Below are positions 8,942-17,457 of a stretch of 44,033 bases of DNA, piece after piece. The notes beneath the pieces were generated by a model, which saw only the letters and a program-made list of their open reading frames with translations, made no database searches and was not told the DNA's origin. Position 1 is the first letter of the stretch, and every line of letters starts with the position of its first letter. The stretch is from contig NZ_BBXC01000008.1 of assembly GCF_001570525.1 (NCBI RefSeq), positions 417,530 to 461,562 of the forward strand, written 5' to 3'. This DNA is from Herbidospora sakaeratensis (GTDB lineage Bacteria > Actinomycetota > Actinomycetes > Streptosporangiales > Streptosporangiaceae). Made by a program: the position numbers and the translations under genes.

Positions 8942-11387
8942 GGTCGACAGGCTCACACTCCAGGGCGAGCACGGCGAAAACCGCCTCATGGACGCGGTGG
9001 AGCGGCTCACCGGCCGCCAGTCGCGACAGCGCCTCCACCCCCAGGCTATGCTCGCGCAGCGCCAGCGACCGCTTCCGGCCGAGGAAACGTCTGCGCAGCT
9101 CGTCGAGCGATTCCAGGTAGTCGGGGCCGTAGATGATGCGCAGGTACTCGGGCCCGCGCACCTTCACGCCCGGCTGCACCCGGCCGCCGGGGTGGGCGAC
9201 GGGCTTGACCACCATGCCCTCGCCGCCGGCGTCGGTGAGCGCCGTCCACCAGTCGACCGCCGCCCCGCGCTGGTCTTCCTGCTCCAGGTCCACGTACGTG
9301 TGCCGGGTGGCGTGCACCAGCGGATGCGCGACGGCGGCCAGCCGGTCGAGGTGCCAGTCGTGCGGCCGGGTCACGGCCGTGGCGCCCTCGGCGCAGGCGA
9401 GGATCTGGAAGGGCGCGAACCGCAGACCGGAAAGACCGGAAACGGGCTCGCAGTAACGGGCATACGCCTCGCGGAACCGGGCAGCGTTGATCTCGCGGCG
9501 CCGGGCGCGGTCCAGTATCGATCCCACATCCAGACCTCGCCCGGCCGCCGCCTCGAGCGCGCGCACCGCGACGGGCAGCGCGGCCCCGGCGGCGGCGCCG
9601 ACCGAGGCGTACTGGCCGCGGATCAGCTCACCGGCCTTGGCCGACCAGGGCAGCAGTTCGCCGTCGAGCACCAGCCACGGGGAGTCCTCCAGCAGCGGCG
9701 CGAACGCCTCGCGCAGCCCGGCCACGAACCGGTCCTGCAGGTCGCCGGCGAAGAAGGGGCGGCCGGTCCGGGTGAAAACCGTGCCGGCGCCCTCGACGCC
9801 GAACCGCGCCCGGGCGTCGTCGGGGGTGCGGGCCAGCACGACGATCGCGCGGGAGCCCATGTGCTTCTCCTCGCACACCACCCGGGTCACCCCGGCGGCG
9901 GCGAACTCGGCGAAGGCCTCGTCGGGGTGTTCGAGGTAGCCGTCCTTCTTCGAGGTCTCCGGCGGGGCCATCGTCGGCGGCAGGTAGACCAGCCAGCGCG
10001 GGTCGACCGCGAACCGGCTCATGATCTCCAGGGCGGCGACGGCGTTCTCCTCCCGGACCTTGATCGTGCCGCCCGGGGTCTCGACGTAGCGGTCGCCGGT
10101 GACGTCGCCGATGTCCAGCACGTCGGGCTCCCGGCCCCGCGAGGTGAGCGGCCGGGCGGGCTCGTACCAGACCTTCTCGGCCGGGACCGAGACCAGTTCC
10201 CTCTCGGGGTAGCGCAGCGCGGTGAGCCGGCCGCCGAAGACGACGCCGGTGTCGAGGCAGATGGTGTTGTTGACCCATTCGGCGAGGGTGGTCGGGGTGT
10301 GGCCGTAGACGACCGTCGCCCTCCCCCGGTACTGCTCGGCCCACGGGTAGCGGACCGGCAGGCCGTATTCGTCGGTCTCACCGGTGGTGTCGCCGTAGAG
10401 GGCGAACGACCGCACCCGGCCCGAGGCGCGGCCCTGGTACTCCTCCTTGAGGCCGGCGTGCGCGACCACCAGCTTCCCGCCGTCGAGGACGTAGTGGCTG
10501 ATGAGGCCCTGCATGAACGTCTTGGCCCGGACGTTGAACGCCTCGTCTTCGAGGGCGAACTGCTCCAGCGACTTCTCCAGGCCGTGGGCGACCCGCACCT
10601 TGCGGCCGTCGAGGGCGCGTACCAGCTTCTGCTCGTGGTTGCCCGAGACGCACAGCGCGGCGCCGCGCTCGACCATGTCCATGACCCGGCGCAGCACCCC
10701 CGGGCTGTCGGGGCCCCGGTCGACGAGGTCGCCGACGAACACGGCCGTGCGGCCGTCAGGGTGGACGCCGTCGACGTAGCCGAGCGCGGCCAGCAGGGTG
10801 TCCAGCTCCGAGGCGCAGCCGTGCACGTCGCCGACGATGTCGAACGGGCCGGTCAGGTCGGTCTTGTCGGTCCACGCGCGCTCGTAGGAGATCACCGCGT
10901 CGTCGATCTCGTCGCCGCGCAGCACGTGGACGCGGCGGAACCCGTCGCGGGAGATCTTCGACAGCGACTGGCGCAGGTCGTTCCGCTGCCGGCGGATCAC
11001 GTGGGAGCCGAAGTCGCGGTCGGGCCGGACCGCGTTGCGGGCGACCGCGACCTCCTCCGGCACGTCGAGCACGATGGCGTCGCACAACACGTCGTGGCTC
11101 TTGGCCAGGGCGACCAGCGCCTGGCGGGCCTTCCACTGGACGTTGGTCGCGTCGACCACGGTCAGCAGGCCGCGCCGCAGCCGCACGCCGACGATGTGGT
11201 GCAGCAGGTCGAACGCCGCCGGGGTGGCGGCCTGGTCGTTCTCGTCGTCGGCGACCAGCCCCCGGCAGTAGTCGGAGGAGATGACCTGGGTGGGCTTGAA
11301 GTGCCTGCGCGCGAAGGTGGACTTGCCGCTGCCGGACACCCCGACCAGCACGACCAGCGACATCTTCGGAACACTGATCTCGGTCAT
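8931..11387 (-). CDS. pnkp: Polynucleotide kinase-phosphatase-ligase Pnkp (RNA repair)
   Basis: Bacterial Pnkp of 818 residues with three catalytic modules in order. The 5'-kinase has P-loop GVSGSGKST (16-24). The binuclear metallo-phosphatase has DVHG (187-190), GDLVDRG (219-225) and GNHE (249-252). The adenylyltransferase (ligase) domain has the nucleotidyl lysine Lys508 in EEKHMGSRA and DGELLPW near 575. It heals and seals RNA ends such as those left by tRNA-cleaving ribotoxins. The ligase domain needs the partner Hen1, encoded just upstream: the genes overlap as ATGA (start 11387, hen1 stop 11384-11386), and AGGAGG sits 7 nt before the ATG. Slightly shorter than the roughly 870-residue Clostridium thermocellum enzyme. 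The same frame stays open further upstream, but that part is antisense or out-of-frame to hen1 and not real. Confidence 0.96.
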   Translation of the reverse strand: MTEISVPKMSLVVLVGVSGSGKSTFARRHFKPTQVISSDYCRGLVADDENDQAATPAAFDLLHHIVGVRLRRGLLTVVDATNVQWKARQALVALAKSHDVLCDAIVLDVPEEVAVARNAVRPDRDFGSHVIRRQRNDLRQSLSKISRDGFRRVHVLRGDEIDDAVISYERAWTDKTDLTGPFDIVGDVHGCASELDTLLAALGYVDGVHPDGRTAVFVGDLVDRGPDSPGVLRRVMDMVERGAALCVSGNHEQKLVRALDGRKVRVAHGLEKSLEQFALEDEAFNVRAKTFMQGLISHYVLDGGKLVVAHAGLKEEYQGRASGRVRSFALYGDTTGETDEYGLPVRYPWAEQYRGRATVVYGHTPTTLAEWVNNTICLDTGVVFGGRLTALRYPERELVSVPAEKVWYEPARPLTSRGREPDVLDIGDVTGDRYVETPGGTIKVREENAVAALEIMSRFAVDPRWLVYLPPTMAPPETSKKDGYLEHPDEAFAEFAAAGVTRVVCEEKHMGSRAIVVLARTPDDARARFGVEGAGTVFTRTGRPFFAGDLQDRFVAGLREAFAPLLEDSPWLVLDGELLPWSAKAGELIRGQYASVGAAAGAALPVAVRALEAAAGRGLDVGSILDRARRREINAARFREAYARYCEPVSGLSGLRFAPFQILACAEGATAVTRPHDWHLDRLAAVAHPLVHATRHTYVDLEQEDQRGAAVDWWTALTDAGGEGMVVKPVAHPGGRVQPGVKVRGPEYLRIIYGPDYLESLDELRRRFLGRKRSLALREHSLGVEALSRLAAGEPLHRVHEAVFAVLALECEPVDPRL

Positions 11388-12769
11388 GCCGGGTCCTCCT
11401 TGCCGAAGACGGCCATCTGGGTGGGCGAGCCGACCTCGGGGTCGTCGTCGCCGACGGCGCGGAACTCCACCTGGTAGCCGTAGCGTGCGGCGACGCTCCG
11501 CGCCCAGTCGCGGAACTCGGCCCGGGTCCACTCGAAGCGGTGGTCGGGGTGGCGCAGGCCCGTCAGGTTCTCGTAACGCGGGTTGTATTCGGCGTTGGGC
11601 GTGGTGACCAGCACGTGGGCGGGCTTGGCGGCGCCGAAGACGACCCTCTCCATGGCCGGGAGCCGGGGCGGGTCGAGGTGCTCGACGACCTCCATCAGGA
11701 CGGCCGCGTCGTATCCGGCGAACCGGGCGTCGGTGTAGGTGACCGATCCCTGGAAGAGGTCCACCCGCTCGCGGGTCCGGCTGCCCATGCGGTCGAGCTT
11801 GAGTCTCCGGGCCGCGACCATGAGCGTGTGGGCCGACACGTCCACCCCCGTGATCTTCGGTACGCCCTGGTCGAGCAGGGCCGTGATCAGCTGCCCCGTC
11901 CCGCAGCCGAGGTCGATGACGCTGCGCGCCTGGAGCTCGGCGAGGGCCGCCACGACGGCGTCCCGGCGGAGGGTGTTGAGGGGGATGCGCACCTCCTCCT
12001 CGGCCGGCGGCTCCAGCGTCTCCTCCGCGTCGTCGCCCACCTCGGCCAGCCGGGCGAAGGCGGCCCTGGTCAGGGCGGTGCGGCGGTTGAGGAACCGGCG
12101 GGTGATGAGGGTGAGGTCGGGGTGGGCGGCCAGCCAGCCCTCGCCCGCGCGGATCAGCTTGTCGACCTCGTCCTCGGCGATCCAGTAGTGCTTGGCGTCG
12201 TCGAGGACCGGCAGCAGGACGTAGAGGTGGTTGAGCGCGTCGGCGAGCCGGAGCTCTCCGGTGAGCGTGAGGGTGACGTAGCGGGAGTCGCCCCACTCGG
12301 GGAAGGCCGGGTCGAGCGGGATCGGGTCGGCGGTGACGTCCCAGCCCATGGGCTCGAACAGCCGCCGGGCCAGCGCGGGCCCGCCCCGGCACGGCAGCGC
12401 CGGCAGCGTGATCTCCAGCGGGATGGCGGTCCCGGCCAGCTCCGGCCGGGCGGCGCAGCGGCCCGACCTGGCGGTCCGGAACACCTCGGCCATCGCGGTC
12501 GACAACAACGACGACGCGGCGTAGGGACGGTCGTTGACGTACTGGCCCAGGCTGAAGTCGGGGGTGGTCTTGCCCTGGGTGCGCGCCAGGCGTACCGGAT
12601 CGACGTCGAGCAGCAGGGCGGCGGTGCACCTCCGGTCGGTGGCCTCGGGGTAGAAGACGTGGGCCGTCCCGAACGCCCGTGGGAACTCCTGCACCCGATC
12701 GGGATGCTTGTGCAGCAGGAAGCCGAGATCGGTCGCCGGTTCACGGGTGGTCGAGATTGTCAGCAGCAC
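11384..12769 (-). CDS. hen1: RNA 3'-terminal 2'-O-methyltransferase Hen1
   Basis: Protein of 461 residues, the same size as characterised bacterial Hen1. The N-terminal half (1-240) is the Hen1-N region that binds and activates the Pnkp ligase. The C-terminal half is a SAM methyltransferase with DLGCGTG (286-292) and the Hen1 metal ligands: Glu360, Glu363 and His364 in MEVVEHL, and His410 in HRFEW. It 2'-O-methylates the 3' end of broken RNA before sealing, so that the repaired junction resists renewed cleavage. Start is GTG 12769 (MLLTISTTREPATDLGFLLHKH, as in the family). No ribosome site is visible, so the mRNA may be leaderless. Translationally coupled to pnkp. Confidence 0.95.
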   Translation of the reverse strand: MLLTISTTREPATDLGFLLHKHPDRVQEFPRAFGTAHVFYPEATDRRCTAALLLDVDPVRLARTQGKTTPDFSLGQYVNDRPYAASSLLSTAMAEVFRTARSGRCAARPELAGTAIPLEITLPALPCRGGPALARRLFEPMGWDVTADPIPLDPAFPEWGDSRYVTLTLTGELRLADALNHLYVLLPVLDDAKHYWIAEDEVDKLIRAGEGWLAAHPDLTLITRRFLNRRTALTRAAFARLAEVGDDAEETLEPPAEEEVRIPLNTLRRDAVVAALAELQARSVIDLGCGTGQLITALLDQGVPKITGVDVSAHTLMVAARRLKLDRMGSRTRERVDLFQGSVTYTDARFAGYDAAVLMEVVEHLDPPRLPAMERVVFGAAKPAHVLVTTPNAEYNPRYENLTGLRHPDHRFEWTRAEFRDWARSVAARYGYQVEFRAVGDDDPEVGSPTQMAVFGKEDPA

Positions 12770-12799
12770 AGGGAGAAGTGTGCCCTGCCGTAAATGCCG

Positions 12800-12827
12800 G
12801 GAGCGACCGGGTTTCCCCGGTCGCTCC
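12800..12827 (-). terminator. Terminator after the LLM oxidoreductase gene
   Basis: Perfect 12-bp stem GGAGCGACCGGG / CCCGGTCGCTCC with a TTTC loop, 14 bp past the stop of the minus-strand oxidoreductase and 30 bp before the hen1 start. It separates the two units. No T-tract. Confidence 0.75.
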
Positions 12828-12841
12828 GGTGTTCTCGCCTC

Positions 12842-13753
12842 TCAGACGTGCGGCAGGACCTCGCGCGCGATCAGGTCGAGGTGGTCGAGGTCGGACAGGT
12901 CCATGACCTGGAGGTAGACGCGCTCGGCGCCCAGTTCGCCGAAGCGGCCGATCTTGTCGACGACCTCCTCCGGCGTGCCCGCGATCCCGCCCGACCGCAG
13001 CTGCGCGGGCGACTGGCCGATGGCCTCGGCGCGGCGGGCCACCTCGGTCTCGTCGGCGCCGACGCAGACGGTCTGGGCGACGGAGTAGACCAGCGACCGG
13101 CCGGTCTCGGCGGCGGCGGCCCGGACCCGGGCGAAGCCCGTGGCGACGTCGTCGAGGGAGCGGAAGGGGATGTTGTACTCGGCCGCGTAGGCCGCCGCCA
13201 ACCGGGGGGTGCGGGTGGCGCCGAAGCCGCCGATGATGATCGGGAGGGGGGTCTGCACCGGCTTGGGCAGGGCCGGGGAGTCGGTCAGCTGGTAGTGCGT
13301 TCCGGCGTACGAGAACGGCTTCTCGGCCGCCCAGAGGCCCGTGACGATCGCGAGCTGCTCCTCAAGACGGTCGAAGCGCTCCTTCACCGGAGGGAAGGGG
13401 ATGCCGTAGGAGCGGTGCTCGGCGTCGTACCAGCCGGTGCCGAGACCCAGCTCGACGCGGCCGCCGCTCATCTGGTCGACCTGGGCGACGCTGATGTCCA
13501 GCGGGCCGGGGAGGCGGAAGGTCGCGGGGGTCACCAGGGTGCCGAGCCGGATCGTCGTGGTCTCGCGGGCCAGCCCGGCGAGGGTGATCCAGGCGTCGGT
13601 CGATCCCGGGCCGGGATCGTCGGCGTCGAACGCCTGATAGTGGTCGGATCGGAAGAACGCGTCGAACCCCAGCCGCTCGGCCGCCCGCGCGACCGCGAGC
13701 AGATCGTCGTAGGTCGCGCCCTCCTGGGGCTCGGTGAAGATCCTCAACTTCAT
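12842..13753 (-). CDS. LLM-class (F420-dependent type) oxidoreductase
   Basis: Luciferase-like TIM-barrel oxidoreductase of 303 residues. Family features are GFDAFFRSDHY near residue 30, RLGTLVTPATFRLPGPLDISVAQVDQMSGGRVELGLGTGW (about 70-108), LPIIIGGFGATRTPRLAA near 170, and the C-terminal SGGIAGTPEEVVDKI. Actinomycete members of this subfamily (TIGR03560-like) are usually F420-dependent rather than FMN-dependent. The substrate is unknown. ATG 13753 has no ribosome site but a GATAAT box 6 nt upstream, suggesting a leaderless message. It is divergent from the GH18-like gene. Confidence 0.93.
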   Translation of the reverse strand: MKLRIFTEPQEGATYDDLLAVARAAERLGFDAFFRSDHYQAFDADDPGPGSTDAWITLAGLARETTTIRLGTLVTPATFRLPGPLDISVAQVDQMSGGRVELGLGTGWYDAEHRSYGIPFPPVKERFDRLEEQLAIVTGLWAAEKPFSYAGTHYQLTDSPALPKPVQTPLPIIIGGFGATRTPRLAAAYAAEYNIPFRSLDDVATGFARVRAAAAETGRSLVYSVAQTVCVGADETEVARRAEAIGQSPAQLRSGGIAGTPEEVVDKIGRFGELGAERVYLQVMDLSDLDHLDLIAREVLPHV

Positions 13754-13759
13754 TCGGCC

Positions 13760-13765
13760 ATTATC
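13760..13765 (-). promoter_or_regulatory. -10 box GATAAT of the LLM gene (leaderless)
   Basis: Reads GATAAT on the minus strand, 6 nt before the ATG, so transcription should start at or next to the start codon. Confidence 0.55.
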
Positions 13766-13859
13766 GCCGTCCGGCCCTTGCTAGGGTCCCTTGCGGATAG
13801 TAGTCGTCGCGCGACGCTCGGTGGTGAACCAGTTGGATTCCGCTCCTCGGCCCCGCCCC

Positions 13860-14804
13860 ATGGGCACCCCTCCGCGCGCCCTCGTCATGGCCGCCGCGAC
13901 CGCCCTCGTCGGGGCCACGGCCGCCGCCCTCGTGCTGCTGCCGGCCGAACCGCTGCCCGAATGGGCCGCGCCCGTCACCCCGCCCGTGGCCGCCGCCCCC
14001 GCCGTCGCGGTGGCCCCCAAGCCCGAGCAGACCGTGCCCTACGTGACGTTCGTCGACGCGATCCGCGAGGAGGGCGGCATCTCGCGGGCGCCGTCCTACC
14101 TGGTCGGCCACGTCAACGCCACCGGCTGCCTGCCGACGTGGAGCGGCCTGCCCGCCTCGGCGAAGAGACCCCTGGTGTCGACCCTCCACAAGACCGGCCG
14201 CCCCGTGGGCCTGTCGTTCGGCGGCCCCCGCGGCGCCGAACTCGCCGCGACCTGCGCCGGCCCGGCCCGGCTGCTGCGCGCCTACCGGTCGGTCCTGAAG
14301 GCCTACCGCCCCTGGCTGATCGACTTCGAGGTGACCGACTCGGCCGACCTGGTCACGGCCGGCCGCCGGGCGGCCGCGATCCAGCGCCTCCAGGAGGAGG
14401 CCCGCAAGGTCGGCTCCGAACTGATGGTGACGATGACCCTCCCCGCGACCAGAACGGGCCTGTCGATCGCCGACCGCGCGATGCTCAAGGCGACCCGCGC
14501 GGCGGGCGCGGAGATCGGCCGGGTCAACGTGCTGGTGCCCTTCAGCCCCGGCGCCCGCGACAACCTCCGCGCCCTGGCCGACGCCGCCCACGCGGCCAAC
14601 CGCCAACTGACCCGCCTGCTCGACCGCCCCGCCTGGCCCCACCTGGGCCTCACCCCGGTCCTGGCCAGCCCCGACGACCTGACGGTCGCCGACGCCAAGA
14701 CGCTGGTGGCCTTCCAGACCAGGAACAGCCTGGGCGAACTGTCGATCAGGGGCGCGACCCCGGCGGCGGCCGTCGCCCAGATCCTGACGGCGCCGCGTCA
14801 GTAG
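13860..14804 (+). CDS. Exported or membrane-anchored GH18-like hypothetical protein
   Basis: I start at ATG 13860 (314 residues), which puts a basic-hydrophobic signal anchor first (MGTPPRALVMAAATALVGATAAALVLL), then an Ala/Pro linker to about residue 55. The rest resembles a glycoside hydrolase 18/chitinase-like barrel: YLVGHVNATGCLP, RPVGLSFGGPRG, then PWLIDFEV where GH18 enzymes have the catalytic DxDxE strand. Here the strand reads LIDFEV, with only part of the acidic motif, so activity is doubtful. In-frame GTG/TTG codons at 13791-13824 are alternative starts; none has a ribosome site. Its end overlaps the convergent lipoprotein gene by 7 bp. Functional call is tentative. Confidence 0.65.
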   Translation: MGTPPRALVMAAATALVGATAAALVLLPAEPLPEWAAPVTPPVAAAPAVAVAPKPEQTVPYVTFVDAIREEGGISRAPSYLVGHVNATGCLPTWSGLPASAKRPLVSTLHKTGRPVGLSFGGPRGAELAATCAGPARLLRAYRSVLKAYRPWLIDFEVTDSADLVTAGRRAAAIQRLQEEARKVGSELMVTMTLPATRTGLSIADRAMLKATRAAGAEIGRVNVLVPFSPGARDNLRALADAAHAANRQLTRLLDRPAWPHLGLTPVLASPDDLTVADAKTLVAFQTRNSLGELSIRGATPAAAVAQILTAPRQ

Positions 14805-15169
14805 CCGAAGGGCACCTCGATCGGGGTGCCCGCTCTGCGGCACGCCCCCTCGACCGCGCTCAGCGCCGTCGCCAGGGCCGTGGCGTCGGCCGCTTCGGCG
14901 GCCAGCACGGCGTCGTCCATCAGGGGGGCGACCTCACCGTTGGCGGCCTGGACGGCGCGGTCCATGTGGCGCAGTGCCGGGGTCAGCGCGGCGCGGAGTT
15001 CGGCCGCCGTGGCCTGGGCCGCCGCGCGGAGGTCGTCGGCGGCCAGGGCGAACTCCAGACAGGCCGCCGCGTTGACCGGGTCGTGCGCCTGGGCTCCGGG
15101 GGCCTCGCCGGTCGCGGTGCCGCAGGCGGTCAGGGCCAGGACGAGGCCCAGTAAGGCGGTCACTCTCAT
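14798..15169 (-). CDS. Small putative lipoprotein
   Basis: Protein of 123 residues with a lipoprotein signal (MRVTALLGLVLALTAC, lipobox LTAC with Cys16). The mature part is Ala-rich and largely helical, with Cys37 and Cys109 that could pair outside the cell. ATG 15169 is preceded by GAGGAGCCTC, a good ribosome site. I do not recognise a family. The small convergent overlap with the GH18-like gene suggests a compact but independent unit. Confidence 0.75.
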   Translation of the reverse strand: MRVTALLGLVLALTACGTATGEAPGAQAHDPVNAAACLEFALAADDLRAAAQATAAELRAALTPALRHMDRAVQAANGEVAPLMDDAVLAAEAADATALATALSAVEGACRRAGTPIEVPFGY

Positions 15170-15289
15170 GAGGCTCCTCGGGGGTGCTCACTCCCAGGGT
15201 TGCCCCAGGTGTCCGGTGAACCGCCGTTACTGACCGGATTGGTTGGTGTACCAGGCGCACACGCCGTCAGGCCGCGATCGTTCGCGAGC

Positions 15290-15754
15290 TCAGCCTCGCC
15301 CGTCGGCTGCCGGCCCCGACGGCTCGTCGGCGCCGAGCACCCGCAGTATGTCGACCAGTGTCGACAACTGCTCCGAGGTGAGCGGCCTGAACAGCTCTTC
15401 CGCGGCCAGTTCGTAGCCGGCCGTCCAGTCCTGAGCCAGTGCGGCCCCCTGCGCCGTCACCCGGAGGAGAACGGACCGGCGGTCGTCGGTGCTGGCCTGG
15501 CGTTCGAGCAGGCCGTCGCGGACGAGCGCGTCGACCAGGGTGGAGGCGGTCCCCTGGGCGATGCCGACCGCGAGAGCGAGCTCGGTCAGGCGAACCGGTT
15601 GCGACCGGGCCACCTCCACCACCAGGCGGGACCTCGGCGTCGACACCCCGTGCTCGCCCAGGCGCTCGTTGAAGTGACGCACGAGCACCTTCGCCGTACG
15701 GCTGAACTCATCGGCGACCTGTGCCGCCGTCAGCCGCTTCCCGCCGTCTGGCAT
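15290..15754 (-). CDS. MarR-family transcriptional regulator
   Basis: Winged-helix regulator of 154 residues. Helix 1 (AAQVADEFSRTAKVLVRHFNERL) and the C-terminal helix form the dimer interface. The DNA-binding part is LTELALAVGIAQGTASTLVDALVRDGLLERQASTDDRRSVLLRVTAQG, with the wing DDRR. Start ATG 15754 has AGGAGG 6 nt upstream; an earlier in-frame ATG at 15781 would place that site inside the coding region. It is divergent from an SDR gene, with one strong palindrome between them, so it very likely represses itself and the SDR. Ligand unknown. Confidence 0.92.
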   Translation of the reverse strand: MPDGGKRLTAAQVADEFSRTAKVLVRHFNERLGEHGVSTPRSRLVVEVARSQPVRLTELALAVGIAQGTASTLVDALVRDGLLERQASTDDRRSVLLRVTAQGAALAQDWTAGYELAAEELFRPLTSEQLSTLVDILRVLGADEPSGPAADGRG

Positions 15755-15797
15755 CGCCCACCTCCTGCTTGACGCACCCATCGTACGGGAGGTTACA

Positions 15798-15821
15798 TTG
15801 ACATAGATGCATCGATGTCAA
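15798..15821. promoter_or_regulatory. MarR operator between marR and SDR genes
   Basis: A 24-bp palindrome, TTGACAT-N-GATGCATC-N-ATGTCAA, symmetric at all but one base pair. TTGACAT also reads as a -35 box. Being the only strong palindrome in the divergent promoter region, it is the likely binding site of the adjacent MarR protein. Confidence 0.75.
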
Positions 15822-15852
15822 ACTATTCGATGCCAATGAAAGGAGCAGAAGG

Positions 15853-16818
15853 GTGAAGATCTTCATCACCGGCGGCGGCGGTTTCGTCGGCGGCGCTCTC
15901 GTCCATCGCCTCATCGCGGAAGGACACGAGGTCCTGGCCCTCGCCCGATCGGGCCCGAGCATTCGGCGGGTACGCGCGGCCGGCGCCGAACCCGTTCCAG
16001 GTGATCTCACCGACCCCCCGCCGTGGCTCGCCAGGCTGCGAGAGGCCGACGCGGTCGTGCACGTCGCGGCGCACATGGAGTTCTGGGGTCCCGACGCGCT
16101 CTTCGAACGCGCCAACCACGTGCCGACGGTCGCCCTGCACGCCGCGAGCGTGGCGGCCGGAGTGCGGCGCTTCGTGCTCGTCAGCGCCGCATCCGTCTCC
16201 ACGGGCAGTCAACGTCGTCCCGTCGTCGACGAGTCGACACCGGAGGGCAGACCGAACATCGCCTACAGCCGCGTCAAGCTGGCCACCGAGCGCGCACTCC
16301 GGGGAGCCCCCGGCGGGAACACCGAACTGGTGGTGCTCCGCCCGCCGTTCATCTGGGGTCGCGGCATGACGACGATCGACGAACTGGCCGGGGTCGCCGA
16401 AGCCGGGCGGTTCGCCTGGATCGACCACGGCAGGCACATCGTCGATTTCGTGCACGTCGGCAACCTGGTCGCCGCCACGCTCCTCGCGCTCACCCGGGGC
16501 CGCAGCGGTGGGGTCTACTACGTGACCGACGGCGCCCCGACGCCCATCCGGGACTTCCTCACCCCCCTGCTGGCGACCCGCGGCGTGGATCTGTCGAAGA
16601 GCCGCAGCGTCCCCCTGGCGGTGGCCGCGCCCATGGCGGCGCTGATGGACCGCACGGCACGCCTGCTCCGCCGGAAGTCGGCGCCCCCGCTGACGAACTG
16701 GCTCGTCAGCTTCACCGGCCGCGACCGCTCCTACGACATCACCGCCGCGAGATCAGAACTCGGCTACTCGCCCGACGTGACCCTGGAGAAGGGCCTGGCC
16801 GAGATGAGCTCCTCGTGA
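15853..16818 (+). CDS. NAD(P)-dependent epimerase/dehydratase (extended SDR)
   Basis: Protein of 321 residues of the extended short-chain dehydrogenase family. The Rossmann glycine motif is TGGGGFVGG (6-14), DLTD at 51-54 marks the nucleotide contact, SAAS near 111-114 contributes the catalytic serine, and YSRVK (Tyr138, Lys142) is the catalytic pair. The C-terminal half (VDFVHVGNLVAATLLAL, GGVYYVTDG) resembles 3-beta-hydroxysteroid dehydrogenase/dihydroflavonol reductase-like members. GTG 15853 is preceded by AGGAGCAGAAGG. It is probably repressed by the divergent MarR protein. Substrate unknown. Confidence 0.9.
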   Translation: MKIFITGGGGFVGGALVHRLIAEGHEVLALARSGPSIRRVRAAGAEPVPGDLTDPPPWLARLREADAVVHVAAHMEFWGPDALFERANHVPTVALHAASVAAGVRRFVLVSAASVSTGSQRRPVVDESTPEGRPNIAYSRVKLATERALRGAPGGNTELVVLRPPFIWGRGMTTIDELAGVAEAGRFAWIDHGRHIVDFVHVGNLVAATLLALTRGRSGGVYYVTDGAPTPIRDFLTPLLATRGVDLSKSRSVPLAVAAPMAALMDRTARLLRRKSAPPLTNWLVSFTGRDRSYDITAARSELGYSPDVTLEKGLAEMSSS

Positions 16819-16940
16819 GCGGGGAGACGGCGCGCTCACCAGCTGCTATGAACGCCCTCAACCTGCGCTGGACCCGCGCACCCCGGGCGTCCAGAACGTG
16901 CTGCTTGCCATGCGAAGTACGCATCCTTCAGCCGATGACT

Positions 16941-16984
16941 CGATGACGGCGGCGGTCCGCACGTGCGACCCGCCGCCGTCATCG
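16941..16984. terminator. Bidirectional terminator
   Basis: A perfect 15-bp stem (CGATGACGGCGGCGG with its complement) has a 14-nt loop that can itself fold (CGCACGTGCG). It lies between the converging SDR and secreted-protein genes, is followed by TTT on the plus strand, and ends 3 bp before the stop of the minus-strand gene. The 120 bp before it (16819-16940) hold nothing convincing. Confidence 0.8.
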
Positions 16985-16986
16985 TT

Positions 16987-17457
16987 TCAGGTGGTGATGC
17001 ACATCTGGTTCGTCGCCGCGTACGCCTCGCGGTAGTCGACGGGCGAGTCCTCCCAGGCGTAGCTGTAGCCCACCTTCGCGTAACCCTGGACGTTGGCCGT
17101 GCAGGGCAGGCTGAAAGTGGGGCCGAAGCACGCCGAGCTTCCCAATCCGAGATTGGCCCAGTCGCACGAGTCGGAGGAGTCGTCTACTTCGGCGCCCCGG
17201 GAGTAGGCCCAGACGTCGGCCTGGACGGACAACCATTCCTCGGTGTTGTTCGAGACGATCACGACCCCCTGGGCGAGGGTTCCGTTGATCACGGTGCAGA
17301 CGGTGATCGTGATCATCCATGTGTTGGACGCATCCGGCTTGCAGTGCCACGTGTTGGTGATTCTGTAGTTCTTCCAGGACTGGGCATGGGCCGCCTGAGG
17401 CATGGCGACGAGGCATGTCGCCAAGATCGTCACAACGACGAACAATCGCCGGAACAC
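16987..17457 (-). CDS. Secreted Cys-rich hypothetical protein
   Basis: Protein of 156 residues with a Sec signal peptide (MFRRLFVVVTILATCLVAMPQAAHA, predicted cut after AHA). The mature part is small, beta-rich in appearance (alternating aromatic/Thr/Val) and holds six cysteines (in HCKPD, VCTV, SCDW, ACFG, PCTAN, MCITT), probably three disulfides. GTG 17457 has GGGAGG 9 nt upstream. I do not recognise the family; many actinomycete secreted proteins of this kind are uncharacterised. Confidence 0.8.
   Translation of the reverse strand: MFRRLFVVVTILATCLVAMPQAAHAQSWKNYRITNTWHCKPDASNTWMITITVCTVINGTLAQGVVIVSNNTEEWLSVQADVWAYSRGAEVDDSSDSCDWANLGLGSSACFGPTFSLPCTANVQGYAKVGYSYAWEDSPVDYREAYAATNQMCITT

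Noticed and set aside
11388-12629. Upstream in-frame extension of pnkp (about 410 codons)
   Set aside because: Covers the intact hen1 gene in another frame and is Arg/Pro-rich shadow sequence; the true start is the ATG overlapping the hen1 stop with a good ribosome site.
12794-15154. Long plus-strand open frame over the LLM and lipoprotein genes
   Set aside because: Opposite or out of frame to genes with clear motifs.
16819-16942. 26-codon frame after the SDR gene
   Set aside because: No ribosome site or codon bias.
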